A DNA stretch of 18,227 nucleotides from Physocladia obscura (GCA_027596945.1 JADGJH010000466.1:1-18227); one strand, 5' to 3'. Numbered from the stretch's first letter, positions 1 through 10,485 are shown. Notes: generated from the letters alone by a model not told the origin. Numbers and translations are program-made.

Positions 1-540
1 CCATACAATATTTCTGCAAAATGGTTCAGGTTGGGTAAATACATTACACTTGGGGATCATGTATTATTTGAAAGTTACTTTGAATAGTAGCATTTCCAAA
101 ATGAAAAATGTGAATGCATGACAGAGCTTAACTTTTGTTCAAACAACAGCAGCTTCTTCTACAAGAGACCAGTCACTTCATCTCCTTCTGACTACATATC
201 TGTTTCGTCTGTCTTATTTTATTTCAAATATTTACTTTACTATCTTTATTTATATTAAATTTAATTACTTATTATTTTTATACTAACAAAACAAAAAGAA
301 GGCATTCAGAAGTAACAATCAAGAAAGCGAGGAGCAACGTGGAGTAAAAAAAAGAAACTAATTTTAAAAATCAGGTTCACAATGGCAAAATTAGGAAGGA
401 GATGGTAATTAATGTGTTAGAAAATATTGACATATCACGTTTTAACTGAAATAAATTGCTTTACTATTATCAATTGATTTTTTAATTTAAGGAAATGTAT
501 ATAAATAAATTTTAAGTTCCTAATAAGTAATTTTTAATAT

Positions 541-790
541 ATTTTTAATGAATTTATAATGCTTTTATAATGCATTACAATGCATTGATAAAATTAATTA
601 TACATTGCAAATGAACTGTAAATGCATTTACGATTACTTTATAATGACTTAATTTATTTGAAATATGCTAAATGCATTTAGCACATTGCAATGGCATTGC
701 AAAGGGGGGTTGTATTGCGTGCATTAACAACTTTGTGATACATTATAATGCATTACAAGAAATTATAATTCATTATTATTCATTAATTTG
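541..790. repeat. Cluster of TGCATT/AATGCA words with palindromes
   Basis: The hexamer TGCATT or its complement recurs many times in about 250 bp, often as ATGCAT. It includes a perfect 18-bp palindrome at 666-683 (TGCTAAATGCATTTAGCA) and an 8+1+8 inverted repeat at 686-702 (TTGCAATG-G-CATTGCAA). The spacing is irregular, so this is not a simple satellite array. It could be a decayed transposon end, a protein-binding cluster or chance in AT-rich DNA. Confidence 0.4.
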
Positions 791-1403
791 GTTTTCTGAT
801 GTAACTGTTAAGGTAGCAATCTGGAATGTGGCATGCAAAGTGGCTGTAATGATAAATATAGCAAGTTTTCAAACAAAATGACACCAAAAATATTTAAAAC
901 AGGCATCTATACAAAGGATTATACAAACAAACAAAAACATACAACTATTAGTGATATTATATGAATAAAAATACAAGATTTAAAATAATATAATCATTTA
1001 TAGCTAATTTCAAAAATTTTGAGAGAAAAAAGAAAAAAAAAGTATTTCAAAGAAATGTATGTAATGAATTATAATGATCTATGATTGTCTGTTCAAAACT
1101 GATGTAATTTACAGACAAGACAGCCTTCAAGATGTGGAGTTGTCATCTGATGATTCAGAAAATGACAACAGTGTGTTTGACCTTACTCATAGTTAGGGTA
1201 GGTCATGTGACAATCACCATTGCACTTTACACTCTGGCAAACACAGGATCCCAAACAACAAAAGTCAATGTGCCTACTGTTTTTATCACTAGTCAACTTC
1301 AGGAAATTATTGGTGTTGAACTGGCAGATTGGGAGCGAATTGTGGTGTATTGAAAAATGCTGCCATATTGACAATTTGAAATTTAGAATGAACAAAGCCA
1401 AAC

Positions 1404-1454
1404 TATTATTGCCTGGAAACTGTTGACACTATATTATTGCCTGGAAACTGTTGA
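1404..1454. repeat. Short direct duplication, 28-bp period
   Basis: A 23-bp unit (TATTATTGCCTGGAAAC followed by TGTTGA) occurs at 1404-1426 and again, identical, at 1432-1454. The two copies are separated by 5 bp. This looks like a recent slippage or tandem duplication in noncoding DNA. Confidence 0.7.
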
Positions 1455-1761
1455 TGGCATGGGATTTGAATAACATGACCACTCAATTCTATTTGAGTCT
1501 CTACTTTTTGAAATTTTAACAAATCAAGAAATGAGAGTCATCATAAAATGCAAGAAGCAAAATATATCCATATTTTACAGCAATTTATTATCTGTAGTCA
1601 TATATATTTTATAGGTAATTTGCATATTGAAAACAAGCAAGCCCAGCCCTGTTATCAATTATCATGCAAACCTCAAACACCGCATCTCTTTGGTTCACAT
1701 GCATTAATTTTTCTTTATGCTTCCATAAATATGATTTCATAAATACAAAACATTGCTCAAT

Positions 1762-1806
1762 CTGAATTTTATTATCAGAAAAGGACAAAACTTGTGCCAT
1801 ACTTAC
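1762..1806 (-). other. Probable 45-nt intron inside the transposase DPIE motif
   Basis: On the minus strand the sequence runs GACCCT, then GTAAGT ... TTCTGATAATAAAATTCAG, then ATTGAGCAA. The donor is consensus, a CTGAT branch-like element precedes the acceptor, and removing the 45 nt rebuilds SPDFDPIEQCF, the expected transposase signature. The insert is a multiple of three with no stop, so an ORF caller reads through it as 15 foreign residues. Confidence 0.7.
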
Positions 1807-1987
1807 AGGGTCAAAATCTGGTGAATATGGTGGTAGCAATACCAATCTAACACCAACTGCATAACATCTTTAATTCACAGATTTTTGTGTATTGTGCAAT
1901 TATCCAAAACCAACACACTTTCTGGTAGGAAAACTATTTACTATCATAATAAAATATAATAAGTAAAAGCCGAGCATATCAAATCCT

Positions 1988-2116
1988 CTGTCAACAGTTA
2001 CAAGTTATCAATTTTTAAATGATTTTGTAGTGCTGCTATGGTTTCACTATTTATAGTGCATTTACCACCACTTTGGCTTTTTCCCCTTAAAAAAATGATA
2101 AAGATTGCATCAATGA
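1988..2116 (-). repeat. Dispersed repeat, copy 1 (transposase N-terminal region)
   Basis: About 125 bp of this stretch recurs, diverged, at 10486-10613 in the same orientation. The longest shared words surround TTTCACTATTTATAGTGCAT, which contains a small hairpin (ACTAT-TT-ATAGT). On the minus strand both copies encode a peptide of the form LRGK-QSG-CTINSET. It is therefore most easily read as the 5' part of one transposon family present twice. Confidence 0.65.
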
Positions 2117-2198
2117 AATCCAATATATTTGATTTTTTCCACTTTTGCAACAGCTGATACTGGATATTGCTGTCATAGGCAATATTGTTTATTGGCAA

Positions 2199-2964
2199 TC
2201 TCTTTCTGGAAAGTAATGAGGATGTTACCTAATAAAAATGAAATATGACTGGCATTTAAGAATATCATCTTAAAAATATCAAGGAAGCTATTCTTAGAAT
2301 TTAGTGGCTATGCCATTAGCAGTGGATGAAGTTTCAATGCTACTGATCCCATCAAAAATTGCATTGCAAGAAAAGATTGATTCTGAGAATTAAGATACTT
2401 AGACTGGCAATGATTTGTCAAATGAAGATAAAGTTTCACTTCCAGCTAATATTCCTTATTTTAGCTTTGACTTTTGGCAAAGTAGAGACAACAGGATTAC
2501 TTCTATGCTAAAAAATAACTGGAATACCACTTCTCATTGCACAACAGTAAATATGCAATTGATTCCAAAACCAGACTTCAACTTGATTCCCATTTTGTCT
2601 TACCCAGTGCAAATACAGCAATTACTACACCAGCTGCCACATAATTTTGACTTACTGTTCATGAAGTAAAAAATGCCTTTAATTTGATTCATTTTACTTC
2701 CTAGTATTAAACTCCATCCACAATTCTAATAGAAAACAAATGTGTGCGAGTTTTAATTTCTATCAATCAAACAGTTTCAATCTGAAATTAATTTATTTTG
2801 AATAATCTGTTATTTTTGTTTTCTATTTTTTATTTTTATTTTTATTTTTTATTTTTATTTTTTTATGTTTTTATAATTTTAACCAAATGAGAGAAAATAC
2901 AAAAAATAAGAAACGAAACATGCAGTTGAAACATTCATAGCTCGAATCTTCATTTTACACACAC
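2199..2964. other. Intergenic stretch with AT homopolymer runs
   Basis: No gene is recognised. A plus-strand open frame at 2415-2669 has no recognisable domain and is probably chance or transposon debris. Around 2820-2880 there is a run of (T)nA repeats typical of low-complexity DNA. It lies about 90 bp beyond the stop codon of the minus-strand protease gene and may hold that gene's 3' untranslated region. Confidence 0.5.
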
Positions 2965-4979
2965 TCAGCATCCTAAATGCCAAAACTGCCATGACAGATT
3001 TGTACCCCCAGTTCCCGTACAATAATATTCTGTTCCATCAACACATTTTGAGGACCCGTATACATCACAAGTCGACTCCAGTTCAAGACAACCTTTATAC
3101 CATGCAATCCACGCCACGCCTGAGCAGAAGTACTCCATTCCATTAATACATTGTGTTGCACCGTATTCACAGCTGGGTGTGCAGTTGGTGTACCATGATA
3201 TCCATGCTGAGCCATCGCAAAAATATTCGGTATTGTCAATGCATTTTGATGCACCGTATATTGTGCATGAAATCGAAATAGTTGCAGAACTTGTTGTTGC
3301 TATAAATATGGCCGTGGTTGTCGTGGGTGAGGGTATAATTACGACTGTTGTAGTTACGGTTGACGAAAATGAAGTACTTGTACTTGTAGAACTCGACGCA
3401 GATATGCTGGATAAATTTGACAGCAATCCAGAAGATGTGCTTATTAAAGTTGCAGAAGATATGTTATTAGTAGAGAAAGGTGTAAAATTAGCAATAGTCA
3501 GGCTTATAGTCGTTATAGTGGTAGTAGAAGTAGTTGTAGAAGTAGTTCTTGAAATAGTGGTGGTCGTAGTTTTTGAAGTGGTGGCAGTAGTTTTTGAAGT
3601 GACGCTAGTGGTTTTTGAGGTGGTGCTAATCGTTTTTGAAGTAGTGGTAGAAGTAGTTGCCGAAGTAGCGGTAGTGGTGAAAGTAGTAAATGGTGAACTC
3701 GGATGCACAGCTTGCGCGAACCCCAACCGATTATTAGAAATATCAAAAGTCGAATAAGCAGCTCTCAAAAAAGTGTCTCCAAAGATATATGCAAGCCCAC
3801 CAGCCGAAATCGTCCCAATCGACGCAACACCAGAAAAACATGTCCCATCCGAATTAGACAACACATAAATCTGAGGCCCGATATCAATTCTTATTGAGGC
3901 TAGCGAAAACGTGATTTTGGGACCCGTGTTTGCGACGCTGCAAGGTATCACTCCCTCGACTGTTGCTCCGATGGCGTTATTGATGGCACTGGAAATATTA
4001 CTAGGAACTAGGAGAAGCGAGGTACCAGTGTCTGCTATTGCAGTACTCCCATCGTTAGTTAATGGAATCCGGGCTCCATTCACGATGAATGCGCCACCTG
4101 CTGGATCAAATGTATACCACTGATTCAGGGATATTGGAATATATTGCAAAGACCCAGTATATTTAGTTGTGTCGACTCCATTTATTGTCAATTCTCCATT
4201 ATCGCCTGATCGAAAACGGAAACTGTTACAAAAAAAAAAGGATGCAAAAACAGAATCGGAAAATATTCAAAAAAAAAAAAAAAAAAGAAAAAATACCGTC
4301 AGCCATATTCGACAAGTAAAATGAAAACGACGAAATGTTGGCAACACTAACGAAATTCCCACCGCCAATTTGATTGATTGACGAATACGCTAACCCCAAT
4401 ATCCCATCAGAATTCCCCATACTCGTTTCTTGTGTTGTGACTCCAAAATTCATATTTACCTCGAGTCCACCCAGAGATGCAGCGCCATAAAAAATCCTCC
4501 CCGAGACGGAACCAACGCCGTAACTCGCTGTCCATGTGAGTCCAGTGTTATTCGCGCTTGTTGTGTTGAATGAAACTTGGCCAGCAACACCACAAGACCC
4601 GTCCGGTGAGCTGCACGACGGTCCACGAATCCACGTGTCGGACGAACCAGTGTCGAGATTGAATGCGAATGTTTGGTTGTTGAGGGATGCTAGTGCCGTG
4701 TATAAATAGTTACTGTTGTCGACAAGCGATATAGGGAAACTGCTGGCTAATCCTGGATAATCCGTCGTAAGATTAGAGCTGAGGTTGTAGCGGATGATTG
4801 CACTGACTATGCAATCGAGTTTACGTAAACGGGAAGATCGGAAGATATTGACGATCTGGATCTTTTTTAAAGCCCTTGATTTACGAATGAAAATCGAAAC
4901 TTACTGTTGGATTTAGCGCCTTTGCTGTAGAAACTGTGATGATAAGGCTCAAAAAAAGCATTGAGATTCTCACTTTCAT
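2965..4979 (-). CDS. Secreted pepsin-like aspartic protease with Ser/Thr linker and three Cys/Trp-rich repeats
   Basis: I reconstruct three exons, 4979-4905, 4861-4297 and 4205-2965, giving 626 residues. The introns are 43 nt (4862-4904, GTAAGT...AAAAAAG) and 91 nt (4206-4296). The second acceptor was chosen because it yields NMADG-DNGELTINGVD, the usual strand of the family. Residues 1-20 form a signal peptide (MKVRISMLFLSLIITVSTA) and a short propeptide follows. The A1 catalytic domain runs from about 72 to 380: first active-site motif DTGSSDTW with Asp95, flap SYGVGSVSG, DGILGLAY, second motif ADTGTSL with Asp272. The 177-residue spacing is normal for pepsins. Residues 382-525 are almost all Ser and Thr, an O-glycosylated linker. 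Residues 526-626 hold three repeats of C-x3-4-G-x2-x-C-x5-Y-[FY]-C ending in Trp/Tyr and Cys, which look like a surface- or carbohydrate-binding module. Predicted role: extracellular or wall-bound protein digestion. The C-terminal function is inference. Confidence 0.88.
3544..3645 (-). repeat. 21-nt coding minisatellite in the protease linker
   Basis: The linker is built from tandem 7-residue units of the form TSKTT-A/S/T-x, about five copies, visible on the plus strand as repeated GTTTTTGAAGTGGTG-like 21-mers. Such repeats commonly vary in copy number between strains, changing linker length. Confidence 0.6.
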
Positions 4980-5671
4980 TTGTTTCATTATAATCGCAGT
5001 TTTTATGAGCCCCTGGTCGCTTTCCCTTCAATGTTTTTGACAAGGGCTCAGTAATTAGAATTTTACAGTGTCGCCGAATGCTCGAAAATTAAACCAAATT
5101 TTGTCAAAGCTTCCAAAATAAGCTTAAAACCTTCAATACCACTCAAATTGTTTGCTAACGCACTTGAGGTACCGAATTTCCTTACATTCAGCACAAGACA
5201 ATTCAATTGACTGAACATTCATCGCACACCAAACTCGACAAAATCTTTCACAACTTCATTTCCAACCAAGCCCCAATGTTAAGCCGTATTTTAATAATAA
5301 ATAGCTTTAATAAGAATAAAATATGAGAGTGTTTCTGTTATATACAAAGGTTGCGATTCAACTCTGTCGCATTTGACAAATTTTTGATTTTTATAGAATG
5401 ATTCAATGTTCCCTTTTGTAGAATGAATGCGGAGCTGAGGAGATTTATTTGTAGCCATAAGCACTGGTTTTTGATGAAGTAATTGCTTTTTTTCTTTCTT
5501 TTTTTCCAAAATTATATATATACCTTTGGAACTGCGACTTGAAACGAAAGGTTTATCACAATGCATTACTATGGCGTAAATGACATCAATGCTACCACCC
5601 ATTGGAAATATCATTGCAATATTTAAATACATGACAATGTACCATTGAACAAAAGCATTTTTTCACACAAT
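4980..5671. other. Spacer with small minus-strand open frames
   Basis: This is the region upstream of the minus-strand protease. A 51-codon minus-strand ORF (5218-5063) begins MFSQLNCLVLNVRKFG and ends LIFEHSATL. Its frame stays open upstream for about 19 codons (HWGLVGNEVVKDFVEFGVR) except for one TGA just before the ATG, so it could be the tail of a decayed gene. A 113-codon minus-strand frame at 5632-5291 is low in recognisable features. I assign no function to either. Confidence 0.3.
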
Positions 5672-6004
5672 TCAGCTGAAGAATGCGGAGAGTCTGTCCA
5701 TTAGATTTATTTTTTGCAAACTAAGACTGGTAAAAGAAATATCTTCTTTCATCATGATATCCACATGCGACCAGCCCGCTGGCGGTACGAGACACGCGTT
5801 TGCGTCTAATAGCAGCGAAAGGCCCGTTCTAGTTGTCCTGATTGCAAATGCCTGAGAATTCGCGTGGTTGCTTTCGCCGTCGCAGATGTCTCGACAAGTT
5901 CGCGAAAACCAGCCTTCGATTGGAGTTGCATCGTGCGTGATTAACAACAGCGGATCAAATAAGACGCGTGAGTTTCCGTTTATCCAGATTGTGCGGAAAA
6001 CTGC
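5672..6004 (-). pseudogene. Unassigned protein-like exon fragment
   Basis: A minus-strand frame stays open from 6004 to the stop at 5672 (110 codons). Its composition looks like real protein: it starts AVFRTIWINGNSRVLFDPLL, continues ITHDATPIEGWFSRTCRD and contains TTRTGLSLLLDANACLVPP. The frame has no ATG at its upstream end and is preceded by an acceptor-like TTTTAAGCAG, so it reads as an internal or last exon. No complete upstream exon is visible, because the next minus-strand frame (6394-6125) ends in its own stop. It may be the last exon of the broken gene just upstream, or a separate remnant. I do not recognise the family. Confidence 0.35.
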
Positions 6005-6124
6005 TTAAAATTGGACAGTTCGATGAGGTGTTTTTGACGAAGGTGAAATATAATGTAACGCCGTTTATCCGGTTATAACTGTTGAAGAGGGTGGAGTGGG
6101 GTGGGTTTTTTGAGCTGATAAATT

Positions 6125-6785
6125 TTAATTAGTTTGCGATGATTGATCTCGTTCTTCACATTTTTCGGTATCCAAGTATTCATTGATGAAATTCTCAAAT
6201 AACGCTGCTGCCGCGTCCATAGTCTCACGATCTCGTGATTGCGATACTATTGCTAGTTGTGGAAGTTGTAGTAGTGAGGGTGACGGCACATTTCTGGAAC
6301 CTCTCCTGTTATTATTAGACGGTAACAATAAAAATGGTATTTCATTTTCTATGCGAACAATTCCGCCATCACCACCATCACGTCGCCGCAGCATAATTCT
6401 TCATCTTGCAGATACTTTGTTCTCTAACTGTTCAACTTGCAAATTTGGCAGTTTTGAAGCACCAGAATGAGCTATTGCTATGTTTTGAATAGTATTTAGT
6501 GGCAACTTTTCAAGGTTCTTGTGGGTTTCTTGAATTCTAAGAATTTCACCTTGTCGTTAAGCTCTTGTGGTTAATCTATTATGCTGCCTGTCTGTGGAAG
6601 CATCGGGGCATCCTCAGGAGGCATAATGGAATTGATAGCGTTTATTGCCGACGTGACTTGACGAAACAGGTTTTTATACCCTCAATTCCTCTTAATTCCT
6701 GTGCGGAATCAGAAAATTCTCTTTGCATTGTGAAAGAATGGATCGTTGTGAAACAACGTAACACCTCACTCGTTACTGCGATTGT
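6125..6785 (-). pseudogene. Broken coiled-coil protein gene
   Basis: Reading the minus strand, a helical, heptad-like protein can be followed through changing frames: SEVLRCFTTIHSFTMQREFS, SAQELRGIEGIK, then NLFRQVTSAINAINSIMPPE, then LNDKV, then ILRIQETHKNLEKLPLNTIQ, LPNLQVEQLENKVSAR, and finally MLRRRDGGDGG...LFENFINEYLDTEKCEERD. Four lesions interrupt it: a frame change in an A5 run (6671-6675), an in-frame TAA (6571-6573), a frame change in an A3 run (6544-6546), and an in-frame TGA (6401-6403). Each frame change fits loss of one A. Each stop fits a C-to-T change of CAA or CGA. The ATG at 6394-6392 leaves an intact 89-codon tail that could still be expressed. The function is unknown; an antisense plus-strand frame over the same DNA looks like a shadow. 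Confidence 0.5.
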
Positions 6786-6976
6786 TCAAATAAATATCTG
6801 ACAATTCAGAAAAATAAAGGCGAAAAGCACTCCTCCGACGTTACCGAAATACCTGCTCAGCACCTCCACTGAGGTCTTTTTTTTTTTTGTTTGGATGAGT
6901 TGGTTTTAAACTGACGAATCACAATTGAAACAAAGCAAAAACGTCAAGTGCGGCGAAAACTGCGGAAGACATCACG

Positions 6977-8723
6977 ATGAGAACAGCAGCAACGGCAGCC
7001 GTGGGCGGAGGGACAGTTGCATATGATACAATGGCAGTCGATGATGATCCGCGGAGGCTGTCGTTCGAGCCAATTGACTTGCGGTTTGGCACATTGGAGT
7101 TGGATACTGAGCGACCCGAAATGCCCAGCAGACTAGGATTCACAACAGTGTCAAGCTCAAGTACTAGCATAGCAACATCAACGGATGACGGATCAGATCG
7201 CCTGAGTCTGCTCTCGCGCAGTGTCACGCAACAGCCGTTCGACCAAGATTCGTGGGTGGCTGCATATGAGCAAAGCCAGCCTCAAACGACTGCCAATACC
7301 ACTATCAATACTGCCGCTGCAGCGGCTAGTCTATTGTCAACTTCGGTACCGAGTTCAACTAAACACGCCTTTAACCTCACTTCGCTGCCGCAGCTGTCGA
7401 GCCTCTCGCTGGTGTTGGACTGGGACGACGACAGTGATGACGACGATCCTAATTATGAAGAGGAGAAAGATATTATCCCGCAAAACAAGGTTAGGCTTGT
7501 CTCGTTAATCAGAATATTGCTGTGGTTAAATTTCTGAAGGAAAACAGTCAATGACTCTTCATAATTCATCGACTTTCCAAAGAGAATCTTCCCCTGTGTC
7601 CTTTTTCGATGACACCAACAGTCATAACCATACTTCGACTCCAATACTTTCGTCATCATCGACTTTCTCCCCTCCTTTTTCTCCCCCCCGCAACATGTCC
7701 TACCCGATACCAGGCTCCTCCTACTCTCCAAAGTCTCCGCTACCTCTGCGCTTCAAGTCCACACGAACATATTCGTATATACCATCCCAGGATTTGGACC
7801 ACGATGACAGATTCATTGAAAATGTTAAAGCGCGTCTGAAAGAATCCGAAGAACTGGAATCCCAAAAAACCAAGCAGCAGCAGGAGTCTCTCGATCTTGC
7901 TGCTGCTGCTGCCCAAAAACCGATCTCAAAGCGTTTCAGTAATATCTTTCCATCGTTCCTTGGATTGTCGTTGCCACCCGCAGCCCCCATATTAGACCAA
8001 AACCAATCGTCACTAGATACACGGAACAACGCCGAAAATAGATCGTTGAGCCAATCCAATAGAAATCAAAATAGCTGGGGAGAAGATTCACCCGCACTTG
8101 TCGCCGAAACTGAACAGTCGCCAAAAAAGCCGTCGCAATTGATATCCTTTATAAATCGAGCATTTGGACCACGCCGAAATCTTCAAGCACAACAGCAAAG
8201 ACGTTCGACTATACAAGGAGCCAACAGCACTTTTCCGCGCCGTAACCACGATCCTCATGCTCTCGACGCTGACAACACTAATAATATCAATAACCAAAAA
8301 ATTATCAACCGTGCCTCAATGCCTCATGTTGCTTGGTCATCATGGTCATCGAATACCGCAATGACACCATCAGCATCCACCTCATCGAAAAGAGTAAGCC
8401 GAGCTTCGTCGACGACATCATCGGCCACGGAACATATCCGTGGTGGAAGCGGAAATAGTAGTGCTCGTGAAACACGCGAACTGATTGCCCAAGGATTGAA
8501 ATTGTTTGAAGTTGGCGCAACCGAGACAGCGTTTGCAACGTTCCAGCGAGCAGTTGCGTCTGCCACGCCAAACGATACATTTGCGCGGTACTGTGTGGCA
8601 GTTTGTATTGCACACGGGTATGGGTGTACAGAAGATAATATTGGTGTACAGATGCTGAAAGAGTTAAAAGGGATGGGGGAGGTGTTGGCGGACGAGGAAC
8701 TGGCAATTTTGGGGATTGAATGA
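6977..8723 (+). CDS. Low-complexity protein with C-terminal Sel1/TPR-like segment (Dsf2-like)
   Basis: Two exons, 6977-7489 and 7548-8723, with a 58-nt phase-0 intron (7490-7547, GTTAGG...AAAACAG), give 562 residues. The start ATG has an A at -3 and is the first ATG of the frame. Residues 1-475 are mostly disordered: Ser/Thr-rich patches, Ala runs, a strongly acidic block DWDDDSDDDDPNYEEEKD near 150-168, and basic-Ser stretches that look like phosphorylation sites. Residues 476-562 form paired helices (TRELIAQGLKLFEVGATETA, then FARYCVAVCIAHGYGC) resembling the first Sel1-like repeat of fungal Dsf2-type proteins, which typically carry HGWGC at this place. Only one to two repeats are present before the stop, so the repeat array is short for that family or the protein is C-terminally truncated. 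A signalling-scaffold role is an inference from that family; confidence in the gene is high, in the function low. Confidence 0.75.
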
Positions 8724-10351
8724 ATTTACCTTTTTGACCTTCCCCTAATTGCAGGGTAGAGATTGTTTTTTTGGTTAGTGAATGGGGTGGGCAAACTGAA
8801 TGAGCAAGCATTCTCTGTTTTTTTGTTTGTGAAAGCTGGATGTAAGTTGTGTGATTTTGAGCCAGCAAGTTGCTGTTTGTTTGTTTTGTTTTTTTTTGTT
8901 TTTTTGTGTATTTTTGAGACATTCATTACAAAATTATCACTTTTTTCCAAAAAATGAATAAACTCTAAATTGAATAACTGCAATCAACCACCAGTAATTG
9001 CTATTTGAATCTCCGAAACTTGAAAAAGAATGAACATAATAGGTTTTTCATTTTCCCAAGTTTTTAGAGATACTGGTATTACACAGATATGAATTCATCT
9101 GTGAATTCTAGTAGAAAAAAAGTGGATGGTTTTTGGTTAATATCTCCGTTTTTAGTTTGGATATTTGACTTTGATCAGATTGTTTAGGGCTTTATCAATT
9201 TAAACAAACAAAGCGAATTTATTGATCTTCTTGCAGTTCACAAACGAACCTTCCACACAGAAGCAAATTACACTCTTCAAACGGAACTTCTGTAACACCA
9301 GGTTTGGTGAGTTTGAAAAACAAGGGCTTGCCAAAAACTAAACAGCTTTGTGGAAGCACAAGATCAACAAGTGAATCGGGTGGTGTGTGTGTAAATATGT
9401 TTTTCAGCGATAAGAAAACACAGACCCCACCAAATTACTTCTCCACACAACTTCCTTCCTACCCTTTTTTCCCAAATAAATTTCCACAGCAACCTTTGAG
9501 TTTGCACAACAGCATCACAAAAAAACAATCTCAACTGATACAACCTGCGCATATACTAAATATTCAAAAATCTGTGCAATTGGATGTGAAAATCACTAAA
9601 CATTGTCGTTCAATGATTTAACTGATACTGATTTTGATTGGATGGAAACACAGTTTCATCAGATAATGATCACTCTTTAAATGATTCACTACATCGAGAA
9701 AGCAGTGACTGCTTACCATCCAACTCCAATCAACTTGATCATAAAAAAAATTTTTAAAAAACAAAATAAAACAAAAAACCGACAGATAATTTTTTCCTGA
9801 AAGTGGTGTATCTCATTAAATAGCATTTTCAACTGCTGACATATAGTCTCGGCTATTGATTTGCATAATTGTCAAAAGATGTTTATTCTAGGCATACTGT
9901 TTGCAAAAACTGAGCCTGCAAATTACCATTCTGCACCACATTCAATTGATTTAGTCATCCAAGACGTTCAGTTGAATTGTGTAAAAAAAATGGCAAATTA
10001 AAGTTCTGAAACAAACTATTGTGTGTTGGGATTTTCAGTCTGTAGACATGCAATTTTGTATTTGACTCATATAACAGCAGGTGAATTAGATGAATATTCA
10101 AATCTTCTATCAAGGTATCTATTATATATTTCCCAAACTGTTCATGGGAATACTTTTAGAAAGATCAATTGAGCAATAACAGTGAAATAGTTCAAAATGT
10201 AATGATGATGAAAATCCCGCATTTGCAGCAAAGAAATAAATTTATTTATTATATGTTGCTTCTGCATTCGCAGACATCAATTCTGCGAGTTTTCATTGAT
10301 TTGAGCAGATTTTGAATGAGTCTGGAAATGGCAACAAGTTCACAGTGCCAA

Positions 10352-10377
10352 AAATTAAATTAAATTAAATTAAATTA
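10352..10377. repeat. (AAATT)n microsatellite
   Basis: About five tandem copies of AAATT occur without interruption in noncoding DNA. Confidence 0.9.
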
Positions 10378-10485
10378 CAATGATTCAATCAATATTTTTG
10401 TTGCATTTTGTAGTGGAAAAAAATTAAGTTTTTTCAATGATACAGTATTAACTGTTGAGTAGAGTTGGGAGCCATTAGAAAAGAG

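Larger units (their letters stand above)
1..1603. other. AT-rich gene-poor stretch
   Basis: No convincing gene is visible. Open frames here are short, cysteine- or isoleucine-rich and match nothing I recognise. A small acidic open segment at about 1115-1197 (+), reading roughly DSLQDVELSSDDSENDN, follows an acceptor-like TTTACAG and could be an exon scrap of a decayed element, but it has no partner exon that I can find. The stretch also holds a cluster of TGCATT/AATGCA words and a 28-nt-period duplication, listed separately. Confidence 0.5.
1609..2198 (-). pseudogene. Decayed Tc1/mariner-type DDE transposase
   Basis: Fragments of one transposase lie in order on the minus strand. At about 2198-1998 is a basic stretch ending RGKSQSGGKCTINSETIAAL, which resembles the N-terminal helix-turn-helix region. 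At 1925-1878 is VLVLDNCTIHKN, which fits the second catalytic Asp motif of DDE_3 enzymes. At 1843-1609 is LPPYSPDFDP followed, after a probable 45-nt intron, by IEQCFVFMKSYLWKHKEKL and a tail ACFQYANYL. Together these give the SPDxxPIE signature with the third catalytic acid. The copy is dead: a TGA follows the DNCTIHKN segment, the frame changes between the LDN and LPPYSP segments, and most of the catalytic domain between the helix-turn-helix and LDN segments is missing. The family assignment is from motifs; the internal deletion is inferred from the spacing. Confidence 0.75.

Noticed and set aside
2415..2669. 84-codon plus-strand ORF
   Set aside because: No recognisable domain, no splice partners, and AT-rich composition like the surrounding noncoding DNA.
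3179..3757. 192-codon plus-strand ORF rich in Val, opposite the protease
   Set aside because: It is the antisense of the Ser/Thr linker (ACX codons read as Val/Glu), so its length is a by-product of composition.
6183..6470. Plus-strand ORF of 95 codons
   Set aside because: It lies opposite the coiled-coil remnant, which has coherent helical sequence over a longer span; the plus-strand reading has no recognisable domain.
8305..8922. 205-codon minus-strand ORF
   Set aside because: It is antisense to the 3' part of the Sel1-like gene and its poly-T flank; composition is shadow-like.
10352..10377. Possible CRISPR-like or regulatory repeat
   Set aside because: It is a simple five-base microsatellite without spacers.
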